From assembly GCA_017305935.1 (NCBI GenBank), contig JAFKJU010000010.1, positions 186,001-250,000 on the forward strand: DNA of 64,000 nucleotides. The letters are read 5' to 3'. This stretch comes from Hyphomicrobiales bacterium. Its GTDB lineage: Bacteria; Pseudomonadota; Alphaproteobacteria; Rhizobiales; Rhizobiaceae. The notes under the pieces are model-generated. The model was not told the origin of the DNA and did not search any database. It was given only the letters and a program-made list of their open reading frames with translations. The position numbers and the translations under genes are program-made. This document shows positions 1-9,441 of this stretch, piece after piece (position 1 is the stretch's first letter; every line of letters starts with the position of its first letter).

Positions 1-195
1 GCCTTCGAAGCTGACCTCGACGCCGAGTTCGGCGCCCGCCTTGTCGGCGCCGGCCTTCACGGCCTGCCAGAACTGGTGCTGAAAACCCTTGGAAATTAGC
101 GGCACGTAGAGCTTGTCCGCGGCGCCCGCGCCGGTGGCGCCGGCGAGCAGCGAAACGGCGGCAACTGCGCCGAGCAAAGTCCGTCTTGTGAACAT
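1..195 (-). CDS. sugar ABC transporter substrate-binding protein (5' part only)
   Basis: Only the first 65 codons lie in the window; the gene runs off the left edge. The visible protein opens with MFTRRTLLG, followed by a hydrophobic stretch to about residue 25 and an AGA-like cleavage site, a signal peptide with a twin arginine. The mature start KLYVPLISKGFQHQFWQAV is typical of periplasmic-binding proteins of the ribose/xylose (CUT2) class. It is followed on the same strand by the permease at 1252 and the ATPase at 2783, but lies downstream of both in transcription order. It probably delivers a monosaccharide to that importer. The ligand cannot be told from this fragment. Confidence 0.85.
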   Translation of the reverse strand, partial: MFTRRTLLGAVAAVSLLAGATGAGAADKLYVPLISKGFQHQFWQAVKAGADKAGAELGVEVSFEG

Positions 196-238
196 GGTCT
201 CCTCCTTGTTGTTCACGGATGGTTCATGCGATGAAGTG

Positions 239-1252
239 TCAGGCCTTGCCGCGCCGCCGCATCTGATCGGCGTAGACGGCGAAGATGATGATCACGCCGG
301 TCACGACCGTCTGCCATTCCGGCGCGACCGACAGCACGCGCAAGCCATTGGTCAGCACCGACATGATCAGCGCCCCGATCAGCGTGCCGAGAATGGTGCC
401 GCGCCCGCCTGAAAGGCTGGTGCCGCCGATGACCACCGCCGCGATGGCTTCCAGCTCGTAGCCGAGGCCGAGCGCCGGTTGCGCCGAATTCAGGCGGCTG
501 GCGATCAGCAGGCCGGCAATGCCGCAGATGGCGCCGGACAGCGTGTAGATGGCGATCTTCCAGAAATCGGTATTGACGCCGGAGAGCCGCACCGCCTCCT
601 CGTTCGAGCCGAGCGCGAAGGTGTAGCGGCCGAGCACGGTGCGCCCCAGCGTCCAGGCGGCGGCGCCGGCAACGATGAACAGCACCAGCACGCCATTCGG
701 CACCGGGAAGGCCGGGACGATCTGGCCGATCAGCGACCCTTGCGCGATGGTGGTGAAGCCGGGCGTATCGTTGAAATAGATCGGCTTGGTGCCGGTGACG
801 ATCAGCGACATGCCCTTTAGCACCAGCATCATGCCGAGTGTGGCGATGAAAGGCGGGATGCGCATGCGCGCCACCAGACTGCCCGAGACCAGCCCGCATG
901 CCGCCCCGGTGCCGAGCGCCGCCAGGACGCCGAACGGCAGCGGCAGGCCGCCCCAGGTCAGCACCACGCCGGTCATGACGGCGCAAAACGTCATCAGCGT
1001 GCCGATCGACAGGTCGATGCCGCCGGTGATGATGATCAGCGTCACGCCGACCGCCAGCACGCCATTGACCGAGGTCGCCTGCAGGATGGCCATGATGTTG
1101 GACACCTGGAAGAAATTCGGGCTCGCCAGCGAGAAGCCGATCACCAGCACGATCAGGCTGGCGAAGGCCAGCAGCTTCTGTTGCGCGCCGCCGCTCGGGG
1201 TCAGCCTTGCGCTTATCGTCTTGCCTTTCGCGGATATGTCCGTCGAAGCCAT
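239..1252 (-). CDS. CUT2 sugar ABC transporter permease (RbsC-like)
   Basis: Inner-membrane permease of about 337 residues with many hydrophobic helices and the RbsC-family motif TGGIDLSIG near residue 95. I place the start at the ATG at 1250-1252 (MASTDISAKG) because AAGGGG lies just upstream; a longer reading frame exists but would run back into the ATPase gene. It sits 25 bases after the ATPase stop at 1278 and 43 bases before the binding-protein start at 195, so the three form one operon. Family members form the translocation pore of monosaccharide importers. The substrate is inferred only from the neighbouring lactonase and SDR genes. Confidence 0.93.
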   Translation of the reverse strand: MASTDISAKGKTISARLTPSGGAQQKLLAFASLIVLVIGFSLASPNFFQVSNIMAILQATSVNGVLAVGVTLIIITGGIDLSIGTLMTFCAVMTGVVLTWGGLPLPFGVLAALGTGAACGLVSGSLVARMRIPPFIATLGMMLVLKGMSLIVTGTKPIYFNDTPGFTTIAQGSLIGQIVPAFPVPNGVLVLFIVAGAAAWTLGRTVLGRYTFALGSNEEAVRLSGVNTDFWKIAIYTLSGAICGIAGLLIASRLNSAQPALGLGYELEAIAAVVIGGTSLSGGRGTILGTLIGALIMSVLTNGLRVLSVAPEWQTVVTGVIIIFAVYADQMRRRGKA

Positions 1253-1277
1253 GCCCTTAACCCCTTCGTTTCCGCCC

Positions 1278-2779
<1,502 letters not shown>

Positions 2780-2783
<4 letters not shown>

Positions 2784-3610
2784 GATGTCACCCCATAGAA
2801 GCGCGCGGCATTGCCGCTCATGATCGCCGCCTGTTCGGCGGGCGAAAGATCGCGCAAGGCCTCCGCCGTCAGGGCGCGCCAGCGGTCGTAATCCGCCGCC
2901 AGCGTCAGCACCGGCCAGTCGCTGCCCCAGATCAGCCGCTCCGGCCCGAACCAGTCGAGCAGCCGCGACAGGATCGCCCGCAGTTCGTCGGCCGGGCGGG
3001 CCAGCATCTTCAGCGAGAATTCGGTGAGCAGGCCGGAAAGCTTGCAAAAGGCATTGGTGTTTTCGCCAAGCCGCCTCAGCCCCGCCTCCCAGCCGGCGCG
3101 GCCTTCCGGCTGCGGCTTGGCGGCATGATCGATGACGACGGGCTGATCGGGGTGGCGCTCGACGAAGCGCAGCAGGTTCGGCAGGTGTCGCTGCGTCACC
3201 AGCGCATCGAAACGCAGGCCGAGCGAGGTAACGGCGACCGGCACCGCCGGCAAGGGCGCGGTCAGCAGCCAATCGGTATCGGCGATATCCTGCAGCATCG
3301 GGCGGATGCCCTTGAATTTTTGATCCGCCGCCAGACGCTGCAAGGTTTCGACCGCGCCGGGGTCGGTCAGGTCCACCCAGCCGACCACACCGGCAATCCG
3401 GGGTTCTTCGGCGGCAAGCGCCAGCAGGAATTCCGTTTCCGCCACGGTCGGCGCCGCCTGCACCGCGATCAGACGCGGTGCCTCCGCAGGATAGTCACCG
3501 GGCAAAAAATCGCGCCGGATCGGCGCCAGCGGCCCGCCTTCGCCGGCAAGCCAGCCATAATCGCCGCGCGCCAGCCGCCAGAAATGGCAATGTGCATCGA
3601 TGATCTGCAT
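2780..3610 (-). CDS. amidohydrolase family 2 protein, probable sugar-acid lactonase
   Basis: About 276 residues, metal-dependent TIM-barrel hydrolase of the COG3618 type. It begins [11 protein letters not shown], giving the HxH metal motif, and near the C-terminus has [10 protein letters not shown], the conserved Asp of this superfamily. Characterised relatives include L-fuconolactonase and L-rhamnonolactonase, which open aldono-lactones. GGGGAGGG at 3617-3624 is six bases from the ATG at 3610; the GTG at 3616 in the same frame would be too close. It is translationally coupled to the importer ATPase and preceded by an SDR, so I infer a lactone-hydrolysing step in oxidative breakdown of the imported sugar. 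The exact sugar is unproven. Confidence 0.85.
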
Positions 3611-3644
3611 CGCCACCCTCCCCGGTCGCGTTCAGAAGCTATGC

Positions 3645-4382
3645 TCAGATGGTGACCCCGCCATCGACCAGCATGGCTTGGCCGGAGACGAAACGGCTCT
3701 CATCCGACAAGAGGAAAACGACCATCGGCGTGATGTCGTCGACCGTCGCCAGCCGTCCCATCGGTTGGCGGGCGATAAAATCCTTTTCCGCCTGCACCGG
3801 ATCGGCGGACGCGGCGATGCGGCCGCGCAGCGAGGGCGTATCAACCGTTCCTGGGCAGAGCGCATTGCAACGGATGCCCTGCTTGACGAAATCGGCGGCG
3901 ATGCCCTTGGTCAGGCCGATCACCGCCGCCTTGCTGGCGCCATAGACGGTGCGGTTGACGAAGCCTTTGATCGACGAGGCCATCGAGGCCATGTTGAGGA
4001 TCGAGGCCGTGCCGGTCACCGCCGCCCGCTCCAGCATGCCCGGCAGGCAGGCGCGCGTCAGGCGCATCATGGCGGTGACGTTGAGATCGAAGCTGAAGGC
4101 CCAGTCGGCATCGCTGACATCGAGAATGGTGCCGTGATGGACGAAGCCGGCGCAATTGAACAGCCCGTCGAGCGGCCCGATCTCGGCGGCGATAGCCTGG
4201 ATCGCCAGCGGATCGGTGACGTCGAGCACTTTCGTGCGGATGCCGTCCAGCCCTGCCAGCAATGCCCCGTTCACATCGGTTGCGATGACGTTGGCGCCCT
4301 CGGCCTGGCAGGCCAGCGCGCTGGCGCGTCCGATACCCTGACCGGCGGCCGTTACCAGAATGGTTTTCCCTTGCAGTCGCAC
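3645..4382 (-). CDS. SDR family oxidoreductase, likely sugar or deoxy-sugar-acid dehydrogenase
   Basis: 245 residues from a GTG start at 4380-4382, chosen because GGAGGG at 4387-4392 sits five bases upstream; the frame continues seven codons further to another GTG at 4403. The N-terminus LVTAAGQGIGRA is the NAD(P)-binding glycine motif, NCAGFVHHG follows, and YGASKAAVIGLTKG carries the catalytic Tyr-x-x-x-Lys. The overall look is close to the BDH2/2-keto-3-deoxy-L-fuconate dehydrogenase branch. It is the first gene of the leftward operon with the lactonase and CUT2 importer, and divergent from the IclR gene. A role in 6-deoxyhexose or aldose oxidation is inference. Confidence 0.88.
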   Translation of the reverse strand: MRLQGKTILVTAAGQGIGRASALACQAEGANVIATDVNGALLAGLDGIRTKVLDVTDPLAIQAIAAEIGPLDGLFNCAGFVHHGTILDVSDADWAFSFDLNVTAMMRLTRACLPGMLERAAVTGTASILNMASMASSIKGFVNRTVYGASKAAVIGLTKGIAADFVKQGIRCNALCPGTVDTPSLRGRIAASADPVQAEKDFIARQPMGRLATVDDITPMVVFLLSDESRFVSGQAMLVDGGVTI

Positions 4383-4412
4383 GAGGCCCTCCCGAACCGT
4401 CACGCTTTATTC

Positions 4413-4439
4413 TTATATGAACAAGCTATTCACATATAA
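4413..4439. promoter_or_regulatory. inverted repeat in the SDR/IclR divergent promoter, candidate IclR operator
   Basis: TTATATG at 4413-4419 is mirrored exactly by CATATAA at 4433-4439, and the inner TGAA/TTCA pair at 4418-4421 and 4429-4432 extends the dyad. It lies in the only intergenic gap between the leftward sugar operon and the IclR-family regulator, in AT-rich sequence. Binding by IclR is inferred from position. Confidence 0.5.
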
Positions 4440-4514
4440 AATTCTTTGCAACAGAAATCTTGCGCAGCCGCCGCGAGACCGCTAACTCGAAAAGAAACGC
4501 GAGGGGGAATGCCG

Positions 4515-5342
4515 ATGAGCGACATATGGCCGGAGGAAGAAACCGAGGAAGACAGCGCCAGCAGCGCCAGCCGCTACCGCGCGCCCGCCCTCGACAAGGG
4601 GCTGGATATCCTTGAAATCCTTGCCGAACAGCGCGGCGGCCTGACCCGCACCGAGATCGTCCGCGAGATGGGGCTGAGCCCCTCGCAGATTTTCCGCATG
4701 CTCGAACGGCTGGTGGCGCGCGGCTATGTCATGCGCCTCGACGGCGGCGATCGCTATGCGCTGACGATGAAACTCTTCCTCGTCGCCAATCGCCATCCGC
4801 CGCTGAGGCGACTCGTCGCCCAGGCGCAGCCGCTGATGGACGATTTCGCCCGCGAGATGGGCCAGTCCTGCCATCTCGTCGTGCCGGAATTCGGCACAGG
4901 CGTCATCGTCGCCCAGGCCAGCCCCGGCGGCCACTGGGAATTCCGCGCCCGCATCGGCGGCCAGGTCGACCTGTTCACCACCGGCTCGGGGCTGGCGCTG
5001 CTCGCCTTCCAGCGCCCCGAACGGCTGACGGAAACGCTCGGCCTCTGGGGCATCGCCGATGCCGAAGCGCAGTTGAAGACACTCGGCCCCAAGCTGGAGG
5101 AAGCCCGCCGCGATGGCGTTCGCGCCGCCCCCTCCGGCCAGCTCGTCGGCGTCACCGATTTGAGCGCCCCGGTCTACGACCCCGGCGGCGAGGCCGTCGC
5201 GGTGCTGACTTGCGCCTATATCGAGCATCCCGGCGATGCCGGCGATGAGGACCGCTTGAAAACATTGGCGAAATTACGCCAGGTCACCGAAGCCCTGTCC
5301 TTCACCGATGCCGGCGAGGCACTAAGCCGAATTATCCGATAG
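4515..5342 (+). CDS. IclR family transcriptional regulator
   Basis: About 275 residues. An N-terminal winged helix (KGLDILEILAEQRGGLTRTEIVREMGLSPSQIFRMLERL, roughly residues 25-65) is followed by the IclR effector domain, with a typical TGSGLALLAF segment and a C-terminal GEAVAVLTCAYI stretch. GAGGGGG at 4501-4507 is well spaced for the ATG at 4515 (MSDIWPEEE) and too close for the ATG at 4509. It is divergent from the SDR-lactonase-importer operon and probably controls it in response to a pathway intermediate. Confidence 0.92.
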   Translation: MSDIWPEEETEEDSASSASRYRAPALDKGLDILEILAEQRGGLTRTEIVREMGLSPSQIFRMLERLVARGYVMRLDGGDRYALTMKLFLVANRHPPLRRLVAQAQPLMDDFAREMGQSCHLVVPEFGTGVIVAQASPGGHWEFRARIGGQVDLFTTGSGLALLAFQRPERLTETLGLWGIADAEAQLKTLGPKLEEARRDGVRAAPSGQLVGVTDLSAPVYDPGGEAVAVLTCAYIEHPGDAGDEDRLKTLAKLRQVTEALSFTDAGEALSRIIR

Positions 5343-5396
5343 GGAACAACTGCGCGCGCAGTCTGTTGGGATCCGGACCCACAAGGAGCCCGGATC

Positions 5397-5621
5397 ATGC
5401 CCAAGCACCACCCCAACCCCAAAAACGACGCCCGCGGCCAGTTCGCTCCCTCGCAGGCCGACCGCAAGGCCGATGGCGTCGCCAGCGCCAAACCGACCGT
5501 CATCACCGGCTCGGAAGACGCCACCATCCACAAATATCCGCCTGGCACCAAAAAGCCGCCGAAGGACTGGGATCTGAATTACGACCCCGCCGACGAAAAC
5601 GAAGGTGAATTTCGCGGCTGA
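5397..5621 (+). CDS. small hydrophilic protein of unknown function
   Basis: 74 residues, no signal peptide or membrane segment. It is rich in Pro, Lys, Asp and Asn (MPKHHPNPKNDARGQFAPSQ at the start, an acidic DPADENEGEF tail) and looks largely disordered. AAGGAG lies a few bases upstream of the ATG, and codon usage matches the neighbours, so I regard it as a real gene. I do not recognise a family. It stands alone between the IclR gene and the thiamine riboswitch. Confidence 0.7.
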   Translation: MPKHHPNPKNDARGQFAPSQADRKADGVASAKPTVITGSEDATIHKYPPGTKKPPKDWDLNYDPADENEGEFRG

Positions 5622-5689
5622 GAGCGGTTTTCACATTCGGCAAGATTGGGGCTTGCAAGCCGCGGCCTTTCCGGTCTATCAAATGCGCA

Positions 5690-5783
5690 TCACAGGGGTG
5701 CTCCGTAATGCCGGGGCTGAGATGCGGTCGACAAGATTGCGGACCCTTTAGCTGATCTGGATAATGCCAGCGGAGCGAGGTTG
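5690..5783 (+). ncRNA. TPP (THI-box) riboswitch
   Basis: The conserved thiamine pyrophosphate aptamer elements are present in order: GGGGTGC, GGGGCTGAGATG, GGACCC, and GCTGATCTGGATAATGCCAG. GCTCC at 5700-5704 can pair with GGAGC near 5771-5775. The 3' end of the aptamer (GGAGCGAGG) coincides with the Shine-Dalgarno region of the ATG at 5788. This suggests translational control, with ligand binding hiding the ribosome site. It controls ykoF and thiXZY. Confidence 0.93.
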
Positions 5784-5787
5784 AGCG

Positions 5788-6396
5788 ATGTTTTCCGGCG
5801 CGCAGATTTCCCTGTATCCCATGACCGACGATTTCGTCGGCGTCATCATGTCCGCGCTTGGCGCGCTCGATCCCTATCGCGAGCGGCTGCGCATCGAGAC
5901 GGACGATATTTCGACGCTGCTGGTCGGCACGCCCGATGTGGTGTTCGCAGCGATGCGCGATCTGTTCGTCGCAGCGGCGAAGACCGGCAAGCATTGCGTG
6001 CTGCACGCGACGATCTCGCGCGGTTGCCCCGGCGAGCCGGACGATCCGATCTGCCAGACGCCCGAGCTTACCGGCCCGCTGGCGCCGATGGACGAGCGCA
6101 AGGCCGAGGCGCTCGCCGCGATTGCGGCGGCACCCGTGAGCGGCCAGATCGCGGCGGCACAGTTCTCGCTCTATACGCTCGGCATCGACCGGCACATGGA
6201 CGAGATTTATGGCTGCATCGACGTCGTCAAATCCTCCGGCACCTTCGAGAAATCCAAGAATTTCTGCACGAAGCTGCGCGGCGATGCCAGCGCCGTCTTC
6301 GCGACGGTGGGCGAGGCCTTTTTGCGCTTCGGCCCGCCGGCCGGGCATGTGACGGTGGATCTGACCGTTTCGGGCAACAGTCCGAGCGCCGTCTGA
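5788..6396 (+). CDS. ykoF: YkoF-family thiamine/HMP-binding protein
   Basis: 202 residues with two similar halves: GAQISLYPMTDDFVGVIMSAL near the start and AAQFSLYTLGIDRHMDEIYG in the middle. This is the tandem ferredoxin-like arrangement of YkoF, whose Bacillus homologue binds thiamine. It has no signal peptide, so it is cytoplasmic. It starts a few bases after the TPP riboswitch and precedes thiXZY, which places it in uptake or handling of thiamine or its pyrimidine moiety. The exact role of YkoF is not settled in the family. Confidence 0.9.
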   Translation: MFSGAQISLYPMTDDFVGVIMSALGALDPYRERLRIETDDISTLLVGTPDVVFAAMRDLFVAAAKTGKHCVLHATISRGCPGEPDDPICQTPELTGPLAPMDERKAEALAAIAAAPVSGQIAAAQFSLYTLGIDRHMDEIYGCIDVVKSSGTFEKSKNFCTKLRGDASAVFATVGEAFLRFGPPAGHVTVDLTVSGNSPSAV

Positions 6397-6426
6397 CGCC
6401 AACCCTTTCCTGAATCCGAGTTTTCG

Positions 6427-7236
6427 ATGACCGAACCTTCGTCCGGCACGCGAGCGCGCGCGCCCTTGCGCCATGCCGTCCGCCAATATCTTCCCGCAAC
6501 CATGGCCTTTGCGGCGCTGCTCGGGCTGTGGGAAGCCTATGCGCGGCTCTCCGGCATCGCGCCGATGACGCTGCCGCCGCCATCGCAGGTGCTGCTCTCG
6601 GGCTGGCGCAATCGCGAGGGGCTGTGGGACAATATCCTGCCGACGCTGCGCGCCACGCTGTTCGGCTTTGCCTTTTCGCTGGTCACGGCCTTTGTCCTGT
6701 CCGTGCTGGTTGATTTCTTCCAGCCGCTGCGCAGGGCGCTGTTTCCGCTGTTCATTGTCAGCCAGACGCTTCCGCTGGTGGCGATCGCGCCGCTCATCGT
6801 CCTCTGGTTCGGCTTCGGCCTCCTGCCGAAAATCCTGCTGGTGGCGCTGGTCACCTTCTTTCCGATGCTGGTAGCGCTGACCGAGGGCTATCGCTCGGTG
6901 CCGGAGGAAATCGAGGCGCTTCTGGCCTCGATGGGTGCCGGAAAGGCGAAACTTTTCTTGCTGGCGCGGCTGCCCTCGGCGCTGCCTTATTTCTTCGCGG
7001 GGCTTCGCATCTCCATCACCTATGCCGTCGTTGGAGCAATCTTTGCTGAATATGCCGGGGCGGCCAAGGGACTCGGCATCTATATCCTCAACGCCAAGAA
7101 CAATTTTCGCGCCGATCTGGTGCTGGCCGCCGTCGTCGCCAGCGCGGTGCTGACGCTGGTGCTGTTCGGCGCGACGCTCGTCATTCAGCGCCTCGCCATG
7201 CCCTGGGCAAGGACTGGGGAAGGAAACAGGCCGTGA
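6427..7236 (+). CDS. thiX: ThiX, ABC transporter permease for a thiamine precursor
   Basis: 269 residues, about six membrane helices, with the binding-protein-dependent permease motif EEIEALLASMGAGKAKLFLLARLPSALPYF shared with the SsuC/TauC family. It belongs to the riboswitch-controlled set ykoF-thiX-thiZ-thiY and its stop overlaps the thiZ start as GTGA (7233-7236). Family knowledge: ThiXYZ imports hydroxymethylpyrimidine or formylamino-pyrimidine breakdown products of thiamine. Confidence 0.92.
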   Translation: MTEPSSGTRARAPLRHAVRQYLPATMAFAALLGLWEAYARLSGIAPMTLPPPSQVLLSGWRNREGLWDNILPTLRATLFGFAFSLVTAFVLSVLVDFFQPLRRALFPLFIVSQTLPLVAIAPLIVLWFGFGLLPKILLVALVTFFPMLVALTEGYRSVPEEIEALLASMGAGKAKLFLLARLPSALPYFFAGLRISITYAVVGAIFAEYAGAAKGLGIYILNAKNNFRADLVLAAVVASAVLTLVLFGATLVIQRLAMPWARTGEGNRP

Positions 7237-7991
7237 CGCCGCCGCGCCTGCAACTTTCCGGCGTCTCCTGCGGTTACGACAGGCTGGCCGTGCTCGACGA
7301 TCTCTCGCTCACTGTCAATCCCGGCGAATTCGTCTCGATTCTCGGCCCCTCCGGCGCCGGCAAGTCGACGCTTTTCCGGATGCTGACAGGGGCCTTGCAG
7401 CCGCAAAGCGGCACGATCTTCTTCGATGGCGCACCGCTGTCGCAGACCGCGCGCCCCTTCGCCTTCATGCCGCAGCGCGATGCGCTGATGCCGTGGCGGC
7501 GGATCATCGACAATGCCACGCTCGGGCTGGAGGTGCAGGGCATGAGCCGGCAGGCGGCACGAAGCAAGGTGCGGCCGCTGTTTGCCGAATTTGGTCTTGC
7601 CGGTTTCGAGGAACATTATCCAGCGGCACTTTCCGGCGGCATGCGCCAGCGAGCGGCGCTGCTGCGCACCGTCGTACAGGAGCGGCCGATGCTGCTGCTC
7701 GATGAACCCTTTGGCGCGCTCGATGCGTTGACCCGCAGCCGGATGCAGATCTGGCTTTCCGAGATGTGGCGGCGACATCGCTGGACGGTGCTGCTCGTCA
7801 CCCATGACGTGCGCGAGGCCGTCCTCCTTTCGGATCGCATCCACCTGCTATCGCCGCGCCCGGCGCGGGTGATCCGCGACATCGATATCGATCTTCCCCG
7901 CCCCCGCTTCGATGGCGCGACCGTTGCGACCGCCGCCGCGCTTGAAACCGATATTCTCAAAACCCTGTTCCAGACCGAGGAGACATTCTGA
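7233..7991 (+). CDS. thiZ: ThiZ, ABC transporter ATP-binding protein
   Basis: 252 residues, one ABC domain: Walker A GPSGAGKST near residue 40, signature LSGGMRQRAALLRT, Walker B LLLDEPFGALD and switch His in VTHDVREA. It starts with GTG overlapping the thiX stop, so translation is coupled; its own stop overlaps the thiY ATG by one base. It energises the precursor importer. Confidence 0.92.
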   Translation: MTPPRLQLSGVSCGYDRLAVLDDLSLTVNPGEFVSILGPSGAGKSTLFRMLTGALQPQSGTIFFDGAPLSQTARPFAFMPQRDALMPWRRIIDNATLGLEVQGMSRQAARSKVRPLFAEFGLAGFEEHYPAALSGGMRQRAALLRTVVQERPMLLLDEPFGALDALTRSRMQIWLSEMWRRHRWTVLLVTHDVREAVLLSDRIHLLSPRPARVIRDIDIDLPRPRFDGATVATAAALETDILKTLFQTEETF

Positions 7992-9001
7992 TGCAAATTT
8001 TCCTGTCGCGCCGGAGCCTGCTGACCGCGCTCGCCGCCCTGCCGATCACCGTCCTGCCGCTGCGCGCCGAGGAGCGGCAGAAGGTCAGCGTCGCGCTCGA
8101 CTGGACGCCGAACACCAATCACATCGGCCTGTTCGTCGCCCGCGACAAAGGATTTTACCGCGAAACCGGCCTCGATGTGGATATCCTGCCCTATACCGAT
8201 ACCTCGGCCGCGACGCTGGTCGCCAATCATGTCGCCGATTTCGGCATTCTCGGCTCCATCGGCCTGTTGACGCAACGTAGCGCCGGGGCCGATCTGGTCG
8301 CCGCCTATGCCGTCACCCAGACGGAAACCGGCCGGCTCGTCTTCAAGGCGGATCGCAAGGACATCCAGCGCCCGCGCGATCTCGACGGCCTCACGTATGG
8401 CGGATTCGGCAGCGCCTGGGAAAACGCGCTGATCGGCTCGATCATCCGCCATGACGGCGGCAAGGGAGACTTCGAGACGATCACGCTCGGAACCTCCGCC
8501 TATCAGGCGCTCGACAGCGGCGCGGTGGATTTCACCCTCGAAGTCTATACCTGGGAAGGGGTGAAGGCGAAGCTCGACGGCCTCGCCCAACGCGCCTTCC
8601 GTTATGCCGACTACGGCGTGCCGGACGAGCATACGGCCCTGATCGGCTCCAGCAGCGCGTTTCTCGCCGAAAAACCGCAGGCGGCGAGCGCCTTCCTGCA
8701 GGCGACACGCCGGGGATACGATTTTGCCGTCGACCATCCCGACGAGGCGACCGACCTGCTGGTCGCGGCCAACAAGGATGCGCTGACCGACCGGAAACTG
8801 GTGCGCGCCTCGCTGCAGGCCCTCATCGACGGCCATTACCTGCGCACCGCTGAGGGTATTTCCGGCCGCTTCGACCCGCAAAAGATGACGGCTATCGGCA
8901 ATTATCTGTTCGAGGCCGGCATCCTCAAGGATGGCAATGGCGAAAAGCTTGCCGCGCGGCCGGATTTTTCCGCCTATTTCACCAACGACCTGCTCGGGTG
9001 A
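7991..9001 (+). CDS. thiY: ThiY, NMT1/THI5-like periplasmic binding protein
   Basis: 336 residues with an N-terminal signal peptide carrying twin arginines (SRRSLLTALAALPITVLPLRA). The mature start VSVALDWTPNTNHIGLFVA is the NMT1/THI5 signature of pyrimidine-binding proteins. The ATG overlaps the thiZ stop (TGATG). It is the solute receptor of the ThiXZY importer; the ligand is presumably a pyrimidine precursor such as formylaminopyrimidine, by homology only. Confidence 0.93.
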   Translation: MQIFLSRRSLLTALAALPITVLPLRAEERQKVSVALDWTPNTNHIGLFVARDKGFYRETGLDVDILPYTDTSAATLVANHVADFGILGSIGLLTQRSAGADLVAAYAVTQTETGRLVFKADRKDIQRPRDLDGLTYGGFGSAWENALIGSIIRHDGGKGDFETITLGTSAYQALDSGAVDFTLEVYTWEGVKAKLDGLAQRAFRYADYGVPDEHTALIGSSSAFLAEKPQAASAFLQATRRGYDFAVDHPDEATDLLVAANKDALTDRKLVRASLQALIDGHYLRTAEGISGRFDPQKMTAIGNYLFEAGILKDGNGEKLAARPDFSAYFTNDLLG

Positions 9002-9073
9002 ACGCGCGGCAAACGGAACCATCGGCCCCCTTCCCGGTTGACCCTCATTCACACGGGAAATTGGAGGACGATC

Positions 9074-9250
9074 ATGGATACGATCTGGTTGTTGACGACG
9101 GGCGGCGGCGCATTGCTGCTCGCCTGCGCCATCGCATATGCCATGCTGCGCCAGCGCCGCCTGACATCCGGCGAAAAGCAGGCGCAAGATGCCAGCGTGC
9201 ATCAGCTTTATCGCGACGAACAAAAGGGGCCGCCGCGTCCACTGCGCTGA
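9074..9250 (+). CDS. small single-span membrane protein of unknown function
   Basis: 58 residues: MDTIWLLTTGGGALLLACAI forms a membrane segment at about residues 4-23, then a charged cytoplasmic-type tail (RQRRLTSGEKQAQDAS). TTGGAGG sits eight to nine bases before the ATG. It lies 72 bases after thiY and may be the last gene of the thi transcript or independent. I do not recognise a family. Confidence 0.65.
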   Translation: MDTIWLLTTGGGALLLACAIAYAMLRQRRLTSGEKQAQDASVHQLYRDEQKGPPRPLR

Positions 9251-9441
9251 ACCCCGCCGCCAGCGTGGAACGCGCCGTATTTGCATAACCCCGATGGAAC
9301 TTTTCCGGCAGTTTTGCGTTGCAATTCGGCAGCGCCGACAGGCGTCCCGCCTGCTGTTCAATTCCTGGCCCAAAGAGACTTTAGAATTTTGCAGTAGTAT
9401 TTTATAGAGTTATTTCAACTTATCGGCGAAAGGGCTCCGAT

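Noticed and set aside
2784-3272. long N-terminal extension of the RbsA-like ATPase frame
   Set aside because: It overlaps the lactonase gene in another frame, and the ATGA junction at 2780-2783 gives a normal start and length.
7616-9373. 585-codon open frame on the minus strand
   Set aside because: Antisense to thiZ and thiY; a product of high GC content.
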